Positions 26,620 through 34,136 of a stretch of DNA of 64,000 bases are shown one piece after another. The position numbers and the translations under genes were made by a program. The stretch is from assembly GCF_004353825.1 (NCBI RefSeq), contig NZ_SMNA01000014.1:79519-143518 (forward strand), in the 5' to 3' direction. The notes under the pieces are model-generated. The model saw only the letters and a program-made list of their open reading frames with translations, ran no database searches and had not been told where the DNA came from. The stretch's first letter is position 1; each line of letters begins with the position of its first letter. This DNA is from Occultella glacieicola. Its GTDB lineage: Bacteria > Actinomycetota > Actinomycetes > Actinomycetales > Beutenbergiaceae.

Positions 26620-27960
26620 ATGGCTCGCACCGCACGGCCCAGACACGCCTCAGCCCGCTGGGGCTCGACCCTGACCACCGCCGGAGCACTCAGCGCCGTC
26701 GCCGCGATGGGACTCGCATCGTCGGTCGCGCCGGCCGCCGCACAGCCCCACAGCGAGGAGCAACCGCACCGCACCCCGGGCCACGTACCCGCGAGCCTGC
26801 TCGGCAAGGCCGACGACCGGGCCGTCCGGGTCTCTCCGCAGAGCGCGGGCGCCGGGCTGTCCCCGACGCTGCGCTCCGTCGCGCCGGCTCCCCGGGCCGG
26901 TGGTGACGCCCTGTACACCGTCCGCGCCGGCGACACCGTCAGCCACCTCGCCCTCCGGTTCGACGTGACCGTCGCCGCCATCGTGGCAGCCAACGGGCTC
27001 GACTCGCGCGCCGTCATCCGCATCGGGCAGACCCTTACCATCCCGGGCAGCGGCTCTGCGGCACCCGCGGCCACGCCCGCGCGCTCCGCGCCCGCGGCGC
27101 AGCCCGGCGGCTCCTCCTACACGGTGGTCACCGGGGACACCGTCTCCCGGATCGCGGCCCGGCACGGCACCACGGTCGCCGCCGTCGTCTCCGCGAACGG
27201 CCTCGACTCCCGCGCCCTGATCCGGATCGGGCAGACCCTCACGATCCCGGGCGCCTCGGGCGGCGGCGCCTCGAGCACCCCGAGCACTCCGGCGGCGGCT
27301 TCCACCCCGGCCGCGCCGGCGCCGTCGGGCGGCTCCTCCTACACGGTCCGCACCGGCGACACCGTCTCCTCGATCGCGGCCCGGCACGGCACCACGGTCG
27401 CCGCCGTCGTCTCCGCGAACGGCCTCGACTCCCGCGCCCTGATCCGGGTCGGGCAGAGCCTGACCATCCCGGGCGAACTCGTGCCGAACACGTTCCTGCA
27501 CTACACCTACTCCGACGATGTCCACGCCGCCGCCAACGCGAACGCGGCCACCCTGCTCGGCACGTCGGTGCCCAGCCGCGCCGCCATGCAGGACATGATC
27601 CGCGCCACCGCACTCTCGATGGGCGTGGACCCGGCGCTCGCGTTGGCCGTCGCCCAGCAGGAGTCCGGCTTCAACATGCGGGCCGTCTCCCCCGCGAACG
27701 CGGTCGGGGTCATGCAGGTCATCCCGTCCTCGGGTGAGTGGGCCTCGGACCTGGTCGGCCGGCAGCTGAACCTGCTCGACCCCCAGGACAACGTGACCGC
27801 GGGCGTGGCCATCCTGCGCGTCCTGATCCGCACGGCGCCGGACCTGCAGTCCGCGATCGGCGGCTACTACCAGGGCCTCGGTTCCGTGAACCGCAACGGC
27901 CTCTACGACGACACCCGACGTTACGTCGCGAACGTGCAGACCCTGATGGCGCGCTTCTGA
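26620..27960 (+). CDS. Secreted LysM / lytic transglycosylase-like wall enzyme
   Basis: Exported peptidoglycan-binding protein (446 residues). A Sec signal peptide ends near 41 (SVAPAAAQ). Three LysM modules begin near 98, 167 and 241 (YTVRAGDTVSHLA, YTVVTGDTVSRIA, YTVRTGDTVSSIA), joined by Ala/Pro/Ser linkers; modules 2 and 3 are nearly identical, pointing to recent duplication. The C-terminal goose-lysozyme-like SLT domain (about 305-446) keeps the catalytic Glu348 in QQESGFNMRAVSP and AVGVMQVIP. It likely cleaves glycan strands during wall turnover. GGGGGA precedes the ATG. It is upstream of a PASTA kinase gene, which also senses wall fragments. Confidence 0.9.
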   Translation: MARTARPRHASARWGSTLTTAGALSAVAAMGLASSVAPAAAQPHSEEQPHRTPGHVPASLLGKADDRAVRVSPQSAGAGLSPTLRSVAPAPRAGGDALYTVRAGDTVSHLALRFDVTVAAIVAANGLDSRAVIRIGQTLTIPGSGSAAPAATPARSAPAAQPGGSSYTVVTGDTVSRIAARHGTTVAAVVSANGLDSRALIRIGQTLTIPGASGGGASSTPSTPAAASTPAAPAPSGGSSYTVRTGDTVSSIAARHGTTVAAVVSANGLDSRALIRVGQSLTIPGELVPNTFLHYTYSDDVHAAANANAATLLGTSVPSRAAMQDMIRATALSMGVDPALALAVAQQESGFNMRAVSPANAVGVMQVIPSSGEWASDLVGRQLNLLDPQDNVTAGVAILRVLIRTAPDLQSAIGGYYQGLGSVNRNGLYDDTRRYVANVQTLMARF

Positions 27961-28029
27961 CCGGGGTCCGGGCCGTGTGAGCCTGGTGACACGCACGGCC
28001 CAACCCCGGGGAACGGCGGCCTCGCACCG

Positions 28030-28035
28030 TAAACT
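28030..28035 (+). promoter_or_regulatory. -10 box TAAACT, leaderless promoter of the PASTA kinase
   Basis: TAAACT ends 7 nt before ATG 28043 and supports that start over an upstream in-frame GTG at 27977. Confidence 0.5.
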
Positions 28036-28042
28036 CACGGCC

Positions 28043-29974
28043 ATGGCCAGCACCCTCACCGACCCGATGATCGGCCGCCTGGTCGACGGTCGGTACGAGG
28101 TGTCCTCCCGGATCGCCCGGGGCGGGATGGCGACCGTCTACCTGGCCACCGACCGGCGCCTGGACCGGCAGGTGGCGCTGAAGATCATGCACCCGCACCT
28201 CGCGGAGGGTGCGGACGTCGCCGCGCGGTTCCGGCGGGAGGCCCGGGCGGCGGCCCGCCTGGCCCATCCCGGCATCGTCGGCGTCTACGACCAGGGCAGT
28301 GAGGGCGAGCTCAACTACCTCACCCTGGAGTACGTCGAGGGCCGCAACCTGCGCCGGGAGCTGCGGGCTCGCGGCGCCCTCAGCGTCGGGGACGCCCTCG
28401 ACATCGTCGAGTCCGTCCTGGACGCTCTGGCGGCGGCGCACCGCGCCGGCCTGGTGCACCGGGACATGAAGCCCGAGAACGTGCTGATGGCCGCCGACGG
28501 GCGGGTGAAGGTGGCCGACTTCGGCCTCGCACGGGCGGTCACCGAGGCGACGGCGGCGAGCACCGGGAACCTGCTCGGCACGGTCGCCTACCTCTCCCCC
28601 GAGATCGTCACCTCGGGCGAGGCCGACGCCCGCGCCGACGTGTACGCCGTCGGGATCCTGCTGTACGAGATGCTCACCGGGCACCCGCCGTTCGAGGGCG
28701 AGACGCCGATCCAGGTCGCGTACAAGCACGTTCACGAGTCCATCCCACCGGCGTCCGACGGCGTCCCGTGGCTCCCGCTCGAGATCGACGACCTGATCGC
28801 CACGATGACCGCCCGGGACGTGGCCGACCGGCCCGTCGACGCCGGCGGGGCGCTCGCGCTGGTGCGGCGGGTCCACGCCTCGCTCGACCCGGCCGCGCTG
28901 GCCGTGCGCGCCGACGTGGACGCCGACGAGGTCGGCGAGATCGTCGCCGACGCCCGGGCCGAGTCCGACGGCGGGAGCACCGTCTCGGTCAGCCGGCACA
29001 CCGGCACGATCGCGCTGCCGATCGGGGCGGTCGCCGCAGACGACGACGCCGAGGCGGAGCGGCGCTCGACCCGTCGGCGCAAGCGCCGCCGGCGCCTGCG
29101 GGTGATCTCGATCATCCTCGTCGTGCTGCTCGCACTCGGCGGAGGCACGTGGTGGTACCTGCGGGTCGGACCCGGTGCGTATACCGCGATGCCGGACGTG
29201 ACCGGAACCCCGGAGGCCGCCGCACTTGCCGAGCTCGAGGCGCAGGGTCTGCGCCCGGCGACGAGTTCGGAGCACCATGACGAGGTGCCTGCCGGGATGG
29301 TGATCACCACCGATCCCGGTCCCGGCGATGACGTGCTCCGCGACGGCGGCCAGGTGAGCGTGGTGGTCTCGCTCGGCATCGAGATGCTCACCGTCCCGGA
29401 CCTCGCCGGCACGGCCGAGGACGACGCCGTCGCCACTCTGACGGCCGACGGCTTCGAGCTCGACCCCGAGGTGAGCAGGCCCTGGGACGCGCAGATCCCC
29501 GCAGGGACCGTGATCGGCACCGATCCCGCGGCCGGTGAGTCCATCGCCCACAACAGTCCGGTCACCGTGGTCGTCTCGGCCGGGCGGGAGCCGATCACGG
29601 TGCCGAACGTGGTCGGGGCGGACGAGGCGACGGCGCTCGAGCAACTCGCGAACGCCGGCGCCGAACCTCAGTTGGGCCCGGCCGCGTACAGCGACAGTGT
29701 CGGCGCCGGGGACGTGATCAGTCAGTCCCTCGAGGGCCCGGCGCTGCGCGGCGACCTGGTCGAGGTGATCGTCTCGCTCGGGCCGGAACTGTTCGAGGTG
29801 CCGAACGTGTTCGGGTCCCAGTACGCCGACGCCGAGGCCGAGCTCACCGCGCTCGGGTTCGAGGTGCGGCGCGAGAACGTGCTCGGTGGCGTCTTCGGCA
29901 CCGTGCACAGCCAGTCGGTGCCCGCCGGCGAGATGCACCCGGCGGGCACGGTCATCGTGCTGACCGTGGTGTGA
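28043..29974 (+). CDS. pknL: PASTA-domain Ser/Thr protein kinase (PknL-like)
   Basis: Membrane Ser/Thr kinase that couples peptidoglycan state to cytoplasmic phosphorylation (643 residues). Kinase domain about 18-285: Gly loop ARGGMATVYLA, Lys47 in VALKIM, HRDMKPEN with catalytic Asp141, DFGLA, GTVAYLSPE. A juxtamembrane region (about 300-350, very basic at its end) precedes one helix (about 353-373), then four extracellular PASTA repeats (opening MPDVTGTP, VPDLAGTA, VPNVVGAD, VPNVFGSQ). The symbol rests on context: an Rv2175c homologue and class II DAHP synthase flank it as in mycobacteria. Its 3' end overlaps the convergent sulfite-oxidase-like gene by 23 bp. Confidence 0.92.
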   Translation: MASTLTDPMIGRLVDGRYEVSSRIARGGMATVYLATDRRLDRQVALKIMHPHLAEGADVAARFRREARAAARLAHPGIVGVYDQGSEGELNYLTLEYVEGRNLRRELRARGALSVGDALDIVESVLDALAAAHRAGLVHRDMKPENVLMAADGRVKVADFGLARAVTEATAASTGNLLGTVAYLSPEIVTSGEADARADVYAVGILLYEMLTGHPPFEGETPIQVAYKHVHESIPPASDGVPWLPLEIDDLIATMTARDVADRPVDAGGALALVRRVHASLDPAALAVRADVDADEVGEIVADARAESDGGSTVSVSRHTGTIALPIGAVAADDDAEAERRSTRRRKRRRRLRVISIILVVLLALGGGTWWYLRVGPGAYTAMPDVTGTPEAAALAELEAQGLRPATSSEHHDEVPAGMVITTDPGPGDDVLRDGGQVSVVVSLGIEMLTVPDLAGTAEDDAVATLTADGFELDPEVSRPWDAQIPAGTVIGTDPAAGESIAHNSPVTVVVSAGREPITVPNVVGADEATALEQLANAGAEPQLGPAAYSDSVGAGDVISQSLEGPALRGDLVEVIVSLGPELFEVPNVFGSQYADAEAELTALGFEVRRENVLGGVFGTVHSQSVPAGEMHPAGTVIVLTVV

Positions 29975-30599
29975 TCTCGTCGCTGGCGTCGTCGGCCTGG
30001 TAGGCGTACCGCTCCTGCCGCCAGGCGTCCCCGTGGGCGTGGTAGCCGCGCTCCTCCCAGAAGCCCAGGTCCGTGGCCCCCGGTAACAGGTAGTTCCACC
30101 CGCGGACCCACTTCGGGCCCTTCCAGGTGTACAGGTGCGGGACCACCAGACGCAGCGGGGCTCCGCGCTCGGCGGTCAGTGCCTCCCCGTCGAGATGGGT
30201 GGCCAGGAGCGTACGGGGCGAGGCGAGGTCGTCCAGGCGCAGGTTCGCCGCGTAGCCGTACTCGGCGAAGACCAGGACCTCCCGGACCTGCGGGTCCGGT
30301 GGGGCGAGCTCGATCATCTCCGCGGCCCGGTAGCCCGACCAGCGCAGGTCCAGGGCGGACCACCTGGTGGCGCAGTGCATGTCCGCGAGTTCCTCGGTGA
30401 ACTCGAGGCCGTGGATCGCGTCCATGTCGAACGCCTGCTCGGACCCGCTCGCGGTGGCGCCACCCACCGTGAACGTCCACCGGTCCGGGCGCAGCTGGGG
30501 TACCCGGCCGTAGTGCATGATCTCCGGCTCGGCGCGCCAGTGCTGACCGGGCGGCAGGGACCGTTCCAGCGGCGGATCGGGATGGTGGGGGATGCTCAC
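29952..30599 (-). CDS. Sulfite-oxidase-like molybdopterin oxidoreductase
   Basis: Soluble molybdenum-cofactor domain protein (215 residues) related to sulfite oxidase/YedY. The Mo-ligating Cys is in DMHCATRWSALDL; LYTWKGPKWVRGWNYL and the late GFWEERGYHAHGD match the family. There is no Tat signal, so it is cytoplasmic. The physiological substrate is unknown. Its start is only 3 nt after the DAHP synthase stop, so it is probably in that operon. The 3' end overlaps the kinase gene on the other strand by 23 bp. Confidence 0.9.
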   Translation of the reverse strand: MSIPHHPDPPLERSLPPGQHWRAEPEIMHYGRVPQLRPDRWTFTVGGATASGSEQAFDMDAIHGLEFTEELADMHCATRWSALDLRWSGYRAAEMIELAPPDPQVREVLVFAEYGYAANLRLDDLASPRTLLATHLDGEALTAERGAPLRLVVPHLYTWKGPKWVRGWNYLLPGATDLGFWEERGYHAHGDAWRQERYAYQADDASDEITPRSAR

Positions 30600-30602
30600 C
30601 GC

Positions 30603-31955
30603 TCAGTGGCCCCGCAACATCTCCGCGACCAGGAACGCCATCTCGAGCGACTGCTGGTGGTTCAGACGGGGGTCCACCAACGTCTCGTACCGACGGGCCA
30701 GGGCGAGGTCGTCGATCTCCTCGCTGCCGCCGAGCACCTCCGTCACGTCCGACCCGGTCAGTTCCACGTGCAGTCCACCCGGCACGGTGCCCAGGCCGGC
30801 GTGTACCTCGAAGAAGCCGCGGACCTCATCGATCACGTCCGAGAAGCGCCGCGTCTTGTAGCCGTTGGCCGACGTGAACCCGTTGCCGTGCATCGGATCG
30901 CACACCCAGACCACCGGGCGACCGTCCTCCCGCACCCGTTCGACCAGGCCAGGAAGAAGGTCGCGGACCTTCCCCGCACCCATCCGGGTGATGAACGTCA
31001 GGCGCCCGGCCTCGCCGTCGGGGTTCAGCTTGTCCATGAGCGCGAGGGCGTCGTCGCCCGTGCTCGTCGGGCCGAGCTTCACGCCGAGCGGGTTACGCAC
31101 CCGGGAGAAGTAGTCCACGTGCGCGCCGTCGAGCTGGCGCGTACGCTCCCCGATCCAGAGGAAGTGCGCGGAGCAGTCGTACGGCAGCCCGGTGCGGGAG
31201 TCGATCCGGGTCAACGGGCGCTCGTAGTCCAGCAGCAGGCCCTCGTGGCTGGAGAAGAAGTCAACGGTGCGCAGTGCCTCGAAGTCCGCGCCGGCGGCGT
31301 GCATGAACCGGATCGCCCGATCGATCTCGGCGGCGAACGTGTCGTACTGGGCGTAGGCGCGGTTCGCCATGAAACCGCGGTTCCACTCGTGCACCCGGCG
31401 TAGGTCCGCGAACCCGCCCTGCGTGAACGCCCGGATCAGGTTCAGCGTGGTCGCGGAGTTGTGATAGGCGTCCAGCAGCCGCCTCGGGTCGGGGATCCGG
31501 GCGGACTCGGTGAACTCGAAGTCGTTGATGATGTCGCCGCGGTAGGCGGGCAGGGTGAGGCCGTCGCGGGTCTCGGTGTCGGAGCTGCGCGGCTTCGCGT
31601 ACTGGCCCGCCATCCGGCCCATCTTGACGATCGGCAGCGAGGCGCCGTAGGTGAGGATCACCGCCATCTGCAGGATGGTCTTGATCTTGTCCCGGATGTT
31701 GTCCGCGGTGAGCTCGCTGAACGTCTCGGCGCAGTCGCCGCCCTGCAGCAGGAACGCCTCCCCCCGGGACGCGGCACCGAGCCGCTCGCGCAGGTTGTCC
31801 GCCTCCCCGGCGAAGACCAGCGGCGGCACCGCGGACAGCGTGGCTGTCACGTCGGCGAGGGCCTGCGCGTCCGGCCAGGTCGGCTGCTGCTTCGCGTCCA
31901 GGTCGCGGAAGGAGTCGAGGCCGGCGAGGACCGCGGGGTCAGGGAGAACGCTCAC
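30603..31955 (-). CDS. aroG: 3-Deoxy-7-phosphoheptulonate synthase, class II
   Basis: First enzyme of the shikimate pathway, phosphoenolpyruvate + erythrose 4-phosphate to DAHP (450 residues). The plant/actinobacterial class II type is recognisable from LLQGGDCAETFSE, MAGQYAKPRSS, NRGFMANRAYAQYD, SSHEGLLLDYE and WVCDPMHGNGFTS. The frame is open upstream, but GTG 31955 is chosen: it opens the conserved VSVLPDPAVLAGLDSFRDL and lies 7 nt after TATCCT. It heads an operon with the sulfite-oxidase-like gene. Aromatic feedback regulation is typical of the class but not visible. Confidence 0.95.
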   Translation of the reverse strand: MSVLPDPAVLAGLDSFRDLDAKQQPTWPDAQALADVTATLSAVPPLVFAGEADNLRERLGAASRGEAFLLQGGDCAETFSELTADNIRDKIKTILQMAVILTYGASLPIVKMGRMAGQYAKPRSSDTETRDGLTLPAYRGDIINDFEFTESARIPDPRRLLDAYHNSATTLNLIRAFTQGGFADLRRVHEWNRGFMANRAYAQYDTFAAEIDRAIRFMHAAGADFEALRTVDFFSSHEGLLLDYERPLTRIDSRTGLPYDCSAHFLWIGERTRQLDGAHVDYFSRVRNPLGVKLGPTSTGDDALALMDKLNPDGEAGRLTFITRMGAGKVRDLLPGLVERVREDGRPVVWVCDPMHGNGFTSANGYKTRRFSDVIDEVRGFFEVHAGLGTVPGGLHVELTGSDVTEVLGGSEEIDDLALARRYETLVDPRLNHQQSLEMAFLVAEMLRGH

Positions 31956-31962
31956 GGCACCA

Positions 31963-31968
31963 AGGATA
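31963..31968 (-). promoter_or_regulatory. -10 box TATCCT, leaderless promoter of aroG
   Basis: Minus-strand TATCCT ends 7 nt before GTG 31955. Confidence 0.55.
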
Positions 31969-32037
31969 GGGCCCGCGCCGAGGCGGACCGGACCGTCGTC
32001 CGGCCCTCGGCACGGGCCCTCGGGTGACGACGGGGAC

Positions 32038-33285
32038 TCAGTGTGTGCCGGGCTCGGCGACGCCGGTGGGCTCGGCGGTCTGGCCGATCTCCCCGAGCAG
32101 CTCACCGAACCATGGCGTGGCGGTGTCGAACGCCTTGCCGCCGGCGATCCGCGGGAACGCGATCACGGTCAGTTCGTCGTCGTTCTCCTCGTCGTGGCCG
32201 ATCACCCCGGACTCGCCGGCGATCGCCTTCTCGACGGCCAGGTCCGTCATCAGTCGGATCAGGGCGAGGTCCTCGTCGTTCGCCTTGGCCGAGCGGGAGA
32301 AGTAGCCGCTCTTCTGGACCATGGTCTTCTCGGCGCCGATCAGAGCGGCGAACTGCTTCGCGAACCAGGCACCCGGGTTGATCGTGTCCAGCTTGACGTG
32401 GCCGAACGGGTCGCGCTGGACCTCCTCGCCTGCCGCCTCCAGCTCGGCGATGATCTCGGGCACCCCGGCTCCCTCGGACAGGAAGATGTTGACGTTGCCG
32501 GTCTCGTCCATGATGCCGCGCAGCCGGGTGGCCTCGCCGGCCATGTCCAGCTTGAGCTCCGGCAGGAACACGGCGTGCACGTCCCAGCGCTCCTTGGCCA
32601 GGCCGAGCGCCGGGTTCCACTCCTGCTCCGACCACCAGGCCCGGTAGCGCTGCGCCGCGGCCGCGGTGAGCCACCCGCAGTGCCGGCCCATGACCTCGTG
32701 CACGATCAGCATCCGCGGGTTGGACCGGTGCTCGCCGATGATGTTCTGAGCGAAGATCGATGCCTGCTCGGCGGCGGTGTTCGCACCAAGGGACTGCCGG
32801 ATCGGGATGATGTCGTTGTCGATGGTCTTGGGCAGCCCGACCACGGTCAGGTGGTAGCCGTTGTCCTCGAGGTAGGCGGCCAGGTCCGCGGCCGTGGTGT
32901 TCGTGTCGTCGCCCCCGATGGTGTGCAGGACGTCCACGCCGTCCTTGCGCAGCTGCTCGGCGGCGACCTGGAGCGGGTCCTGCCCCTCGCTGACCAGGCC
33001 GCGCTCGACGAGGTTCTTCGCATTCGTGAGCTTGACCCGGCTGTTCCCGATCGGCGACCCCCCGAAGTTGTCCAGGACGTCGATCCGCGCGCGGGCCTCG
33101 GCGCCGACGACCACCGAGGTGCCGGTGAGCAGACCGTGGTAGCCGTACTGGTAGGCGATGATCTCGGCGTCCGGCAGGACCTCGGTGTAGCGGCGCACCA
33201 GGCCGGCCACGGCCGCCGACAGGCACGGGGCGAAACCGCCCGCGGTGAGCAGTGCGATCCGGCGGATCGGCTGGGCTTGCGACAT
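32038..33285 (-). CDS. pfp: Pyrophosphate-dependent phosphofructokinase
   Basis: Glycolytic enzyme, fructose 6-phosphate + PPi to fructose 1,6-bisphosphate, reversible (415 residues). The two diagnostic positions are of the PPi type: GGDDT (124-128, Asp where ATP enzymes have Gly) and PKTIDND (152-158, Lys153 where ATP enzymes have Gly). VMGRHCGWLT binds the sugar phosphate. ATG 33285 is chosen over an in-frame TTG because AAAGG lies 7 nt upstream. It stands alone between aroG and a divergent small membrane protein gene. Confidence 0.94.
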   Translation of the reverse strand: MSQAQPIRRIALLTAGGFAPCLSAAVAGLVRRYTEVLPDAEIIAYQYGYHGLLTGTSVVVGAEARARIDVLDNFGGSPIGNSRVKLTNAKNLVERGLVSEGQDPLQVAAEQLRKDGVDVLHTIGGDDTNTTAADLAAYLEDNGYHLTVVGLPKTIDNDIIPIRQSLGANTAAEQASIFAQNIIGEHRSNPRMLIVHEVMGRHCGWLTAAAAQRYRAWWSEQEWNPALGLAKERWDVHAVFLPELKLDMAGEATRLRGIMDETGNVNIFLSEGAGVPEIIAELEAAGEEVQRDPFGHVKLDTINPGAWFAKQFAALIGAEKTMVQKSGYFSRSAKANDEDLALIRLMTDLAVEKAIAGESGVIGHDEENDDELTVIAFPRIAGGKAFDTATPWFGELLGEIGQTAEPTGVAEPGTH

Positions 33286-33345
33286 GGCTGTGCCTTTCAA
33301 TCGGGCGGGGATGGTGGTGCTGTGGCTGAGCTGCCTGACCCGCCC

Positions 33346-33351
33346 ATGCTA
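33346..33351 (-). promoter_or_regulatory. -10 box TAGCAT of the phosphofructokinase gene
   Basis: Minus-strand TAGCAT, giving a leader of about 54 nt that contains the AAAGG ribosome binding site. The same hexamer serves the receiver-protein gene at 40190-40195. Confidence 0.4.
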
Positions 33352-33459
33352 GCCAGGCCGTGGGTTGCCCCGGCCCACCGGGCGGGACGGCGCCGCGCGC
33401 GGAGGTCCGGTCACCGGGGCTGCGGACCGAGCACCGACCCGAACGGGCTCGAGGCACCC

Positions 33460-33465
33460 TAGAGT
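33460..33465 (+). promoter_or_regulatory. -10 box TAGAGT upstream of the small membrane protein gene
   Basis: TAGAGT ends 6 nt before ATG 33472. The gap (GAGGGC) could also act as a ribosome binding site. Confidence 0.45.
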
Positions 33466-33471
33466 GAGGGC

Positions 33472-34020
33472 ATGAACGGTCCCACCTCGGGCGGCGGTGA
33501 GCAGCGTCCCGGAGACGGCCCGAGCGAGCCCAGCGACGCGGACGTCGAGGCGAGCTGGGCCGAGATCACGGCACGTCTGGGACCGCTCGGCGAGGGCGTC
33601 ACGGCCGAGGCCGACGAGTTCGAGCGGCTGAACCGCTCGGCTGATCCCGCCGACGGGCGCGACGACCTCGACGACGGTGACCGGGGCGATCCGCCCGGCG
33701 AGCCCGTCGATAACGATCCGGACACGATCGAGGCGACCTCCGCCGTCGGGCCGGGTCCCCGCGACTACGACGTCGACGACTCCGACGACGGCTTCGTCCC
33801 ACCCGAGCCGGAACCGTTGGACGGTTCCGATCCCCTGGTCACCATGGCCTGGATCGGTGCGATCGGCGGACCGGTCGCCACGGTGCTCGCCCTCATCCTG
33901 TGGGCCGGTGCGCCGCAACTGTTCTACGTGGGTGCCCTGGTCTGCTCCCTGCTCGGCTGGGGAATCCTGCTGTGGCGGATGCCGAAGGATCCCTCGGACG
34001 ACGATGGCGCCGTAGTCTGA
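33472..34020 (+). CDS. Hypothetical membrane protein with acidic N-terminal tail
   Basis: I do not assign a family. The 182-residue protein has about 120 residues of acidic, Asp/Gly/Pro-rich and probably disordered sequence (including DDGDRGDPPGEP and DYDVDDSDDG). Two C-terminal membrane helices follow (about 123-143 and 148-166), with a short cytoplasmic tail ending SDDDGAVV. A helical segment near 25-55 (DVEASWAEITARLGPLGEGV) may be the only folded soluble part. It is monocistronic by appearance, between pfp (divergent) and an acyl-CoA synthetase gene. Confidence 0.75.
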   Translation: MNGPTSGGGEQRPGDGPSEPSDADVEASWAEITARLGPLGEGVTAEADEFERLNRSADPADGRDDLDDGDRGDPPGEPVDNDPDTIEATSAVGPGPRDYDVDDSDDGFVPPEPEPLDGSDPLVTMAWIGAIGGPVATVLALILWAGAPQLFYVGALVCSLLGWGILLWRMPKDPSDDDGAVV

Positions 34021-34103
34021 GCGCACCGGGATCTCTCCCCCGCGATCACTGCCGATCGTCGCGTCGATGCGCCGACGGGCCGCCGGGCGCACGTACGCTT
34101 GCG

Positions 34104-34109
34104 TTAGTT
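34104..34109 (+). promoter_or_regulatory. -10-like box TTAGTT upstream of the acyl-CoA synthetase gene
   Basis: TTAGTT in an AT-richer patch about 28 nt before ATG 34137, giving a short leader with the AAGGAG ribosome binding site. Confidence 0.35.
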
Positions 34110-34136
34110 TCAACAACTGCCGAAGGAGCCAGACAC

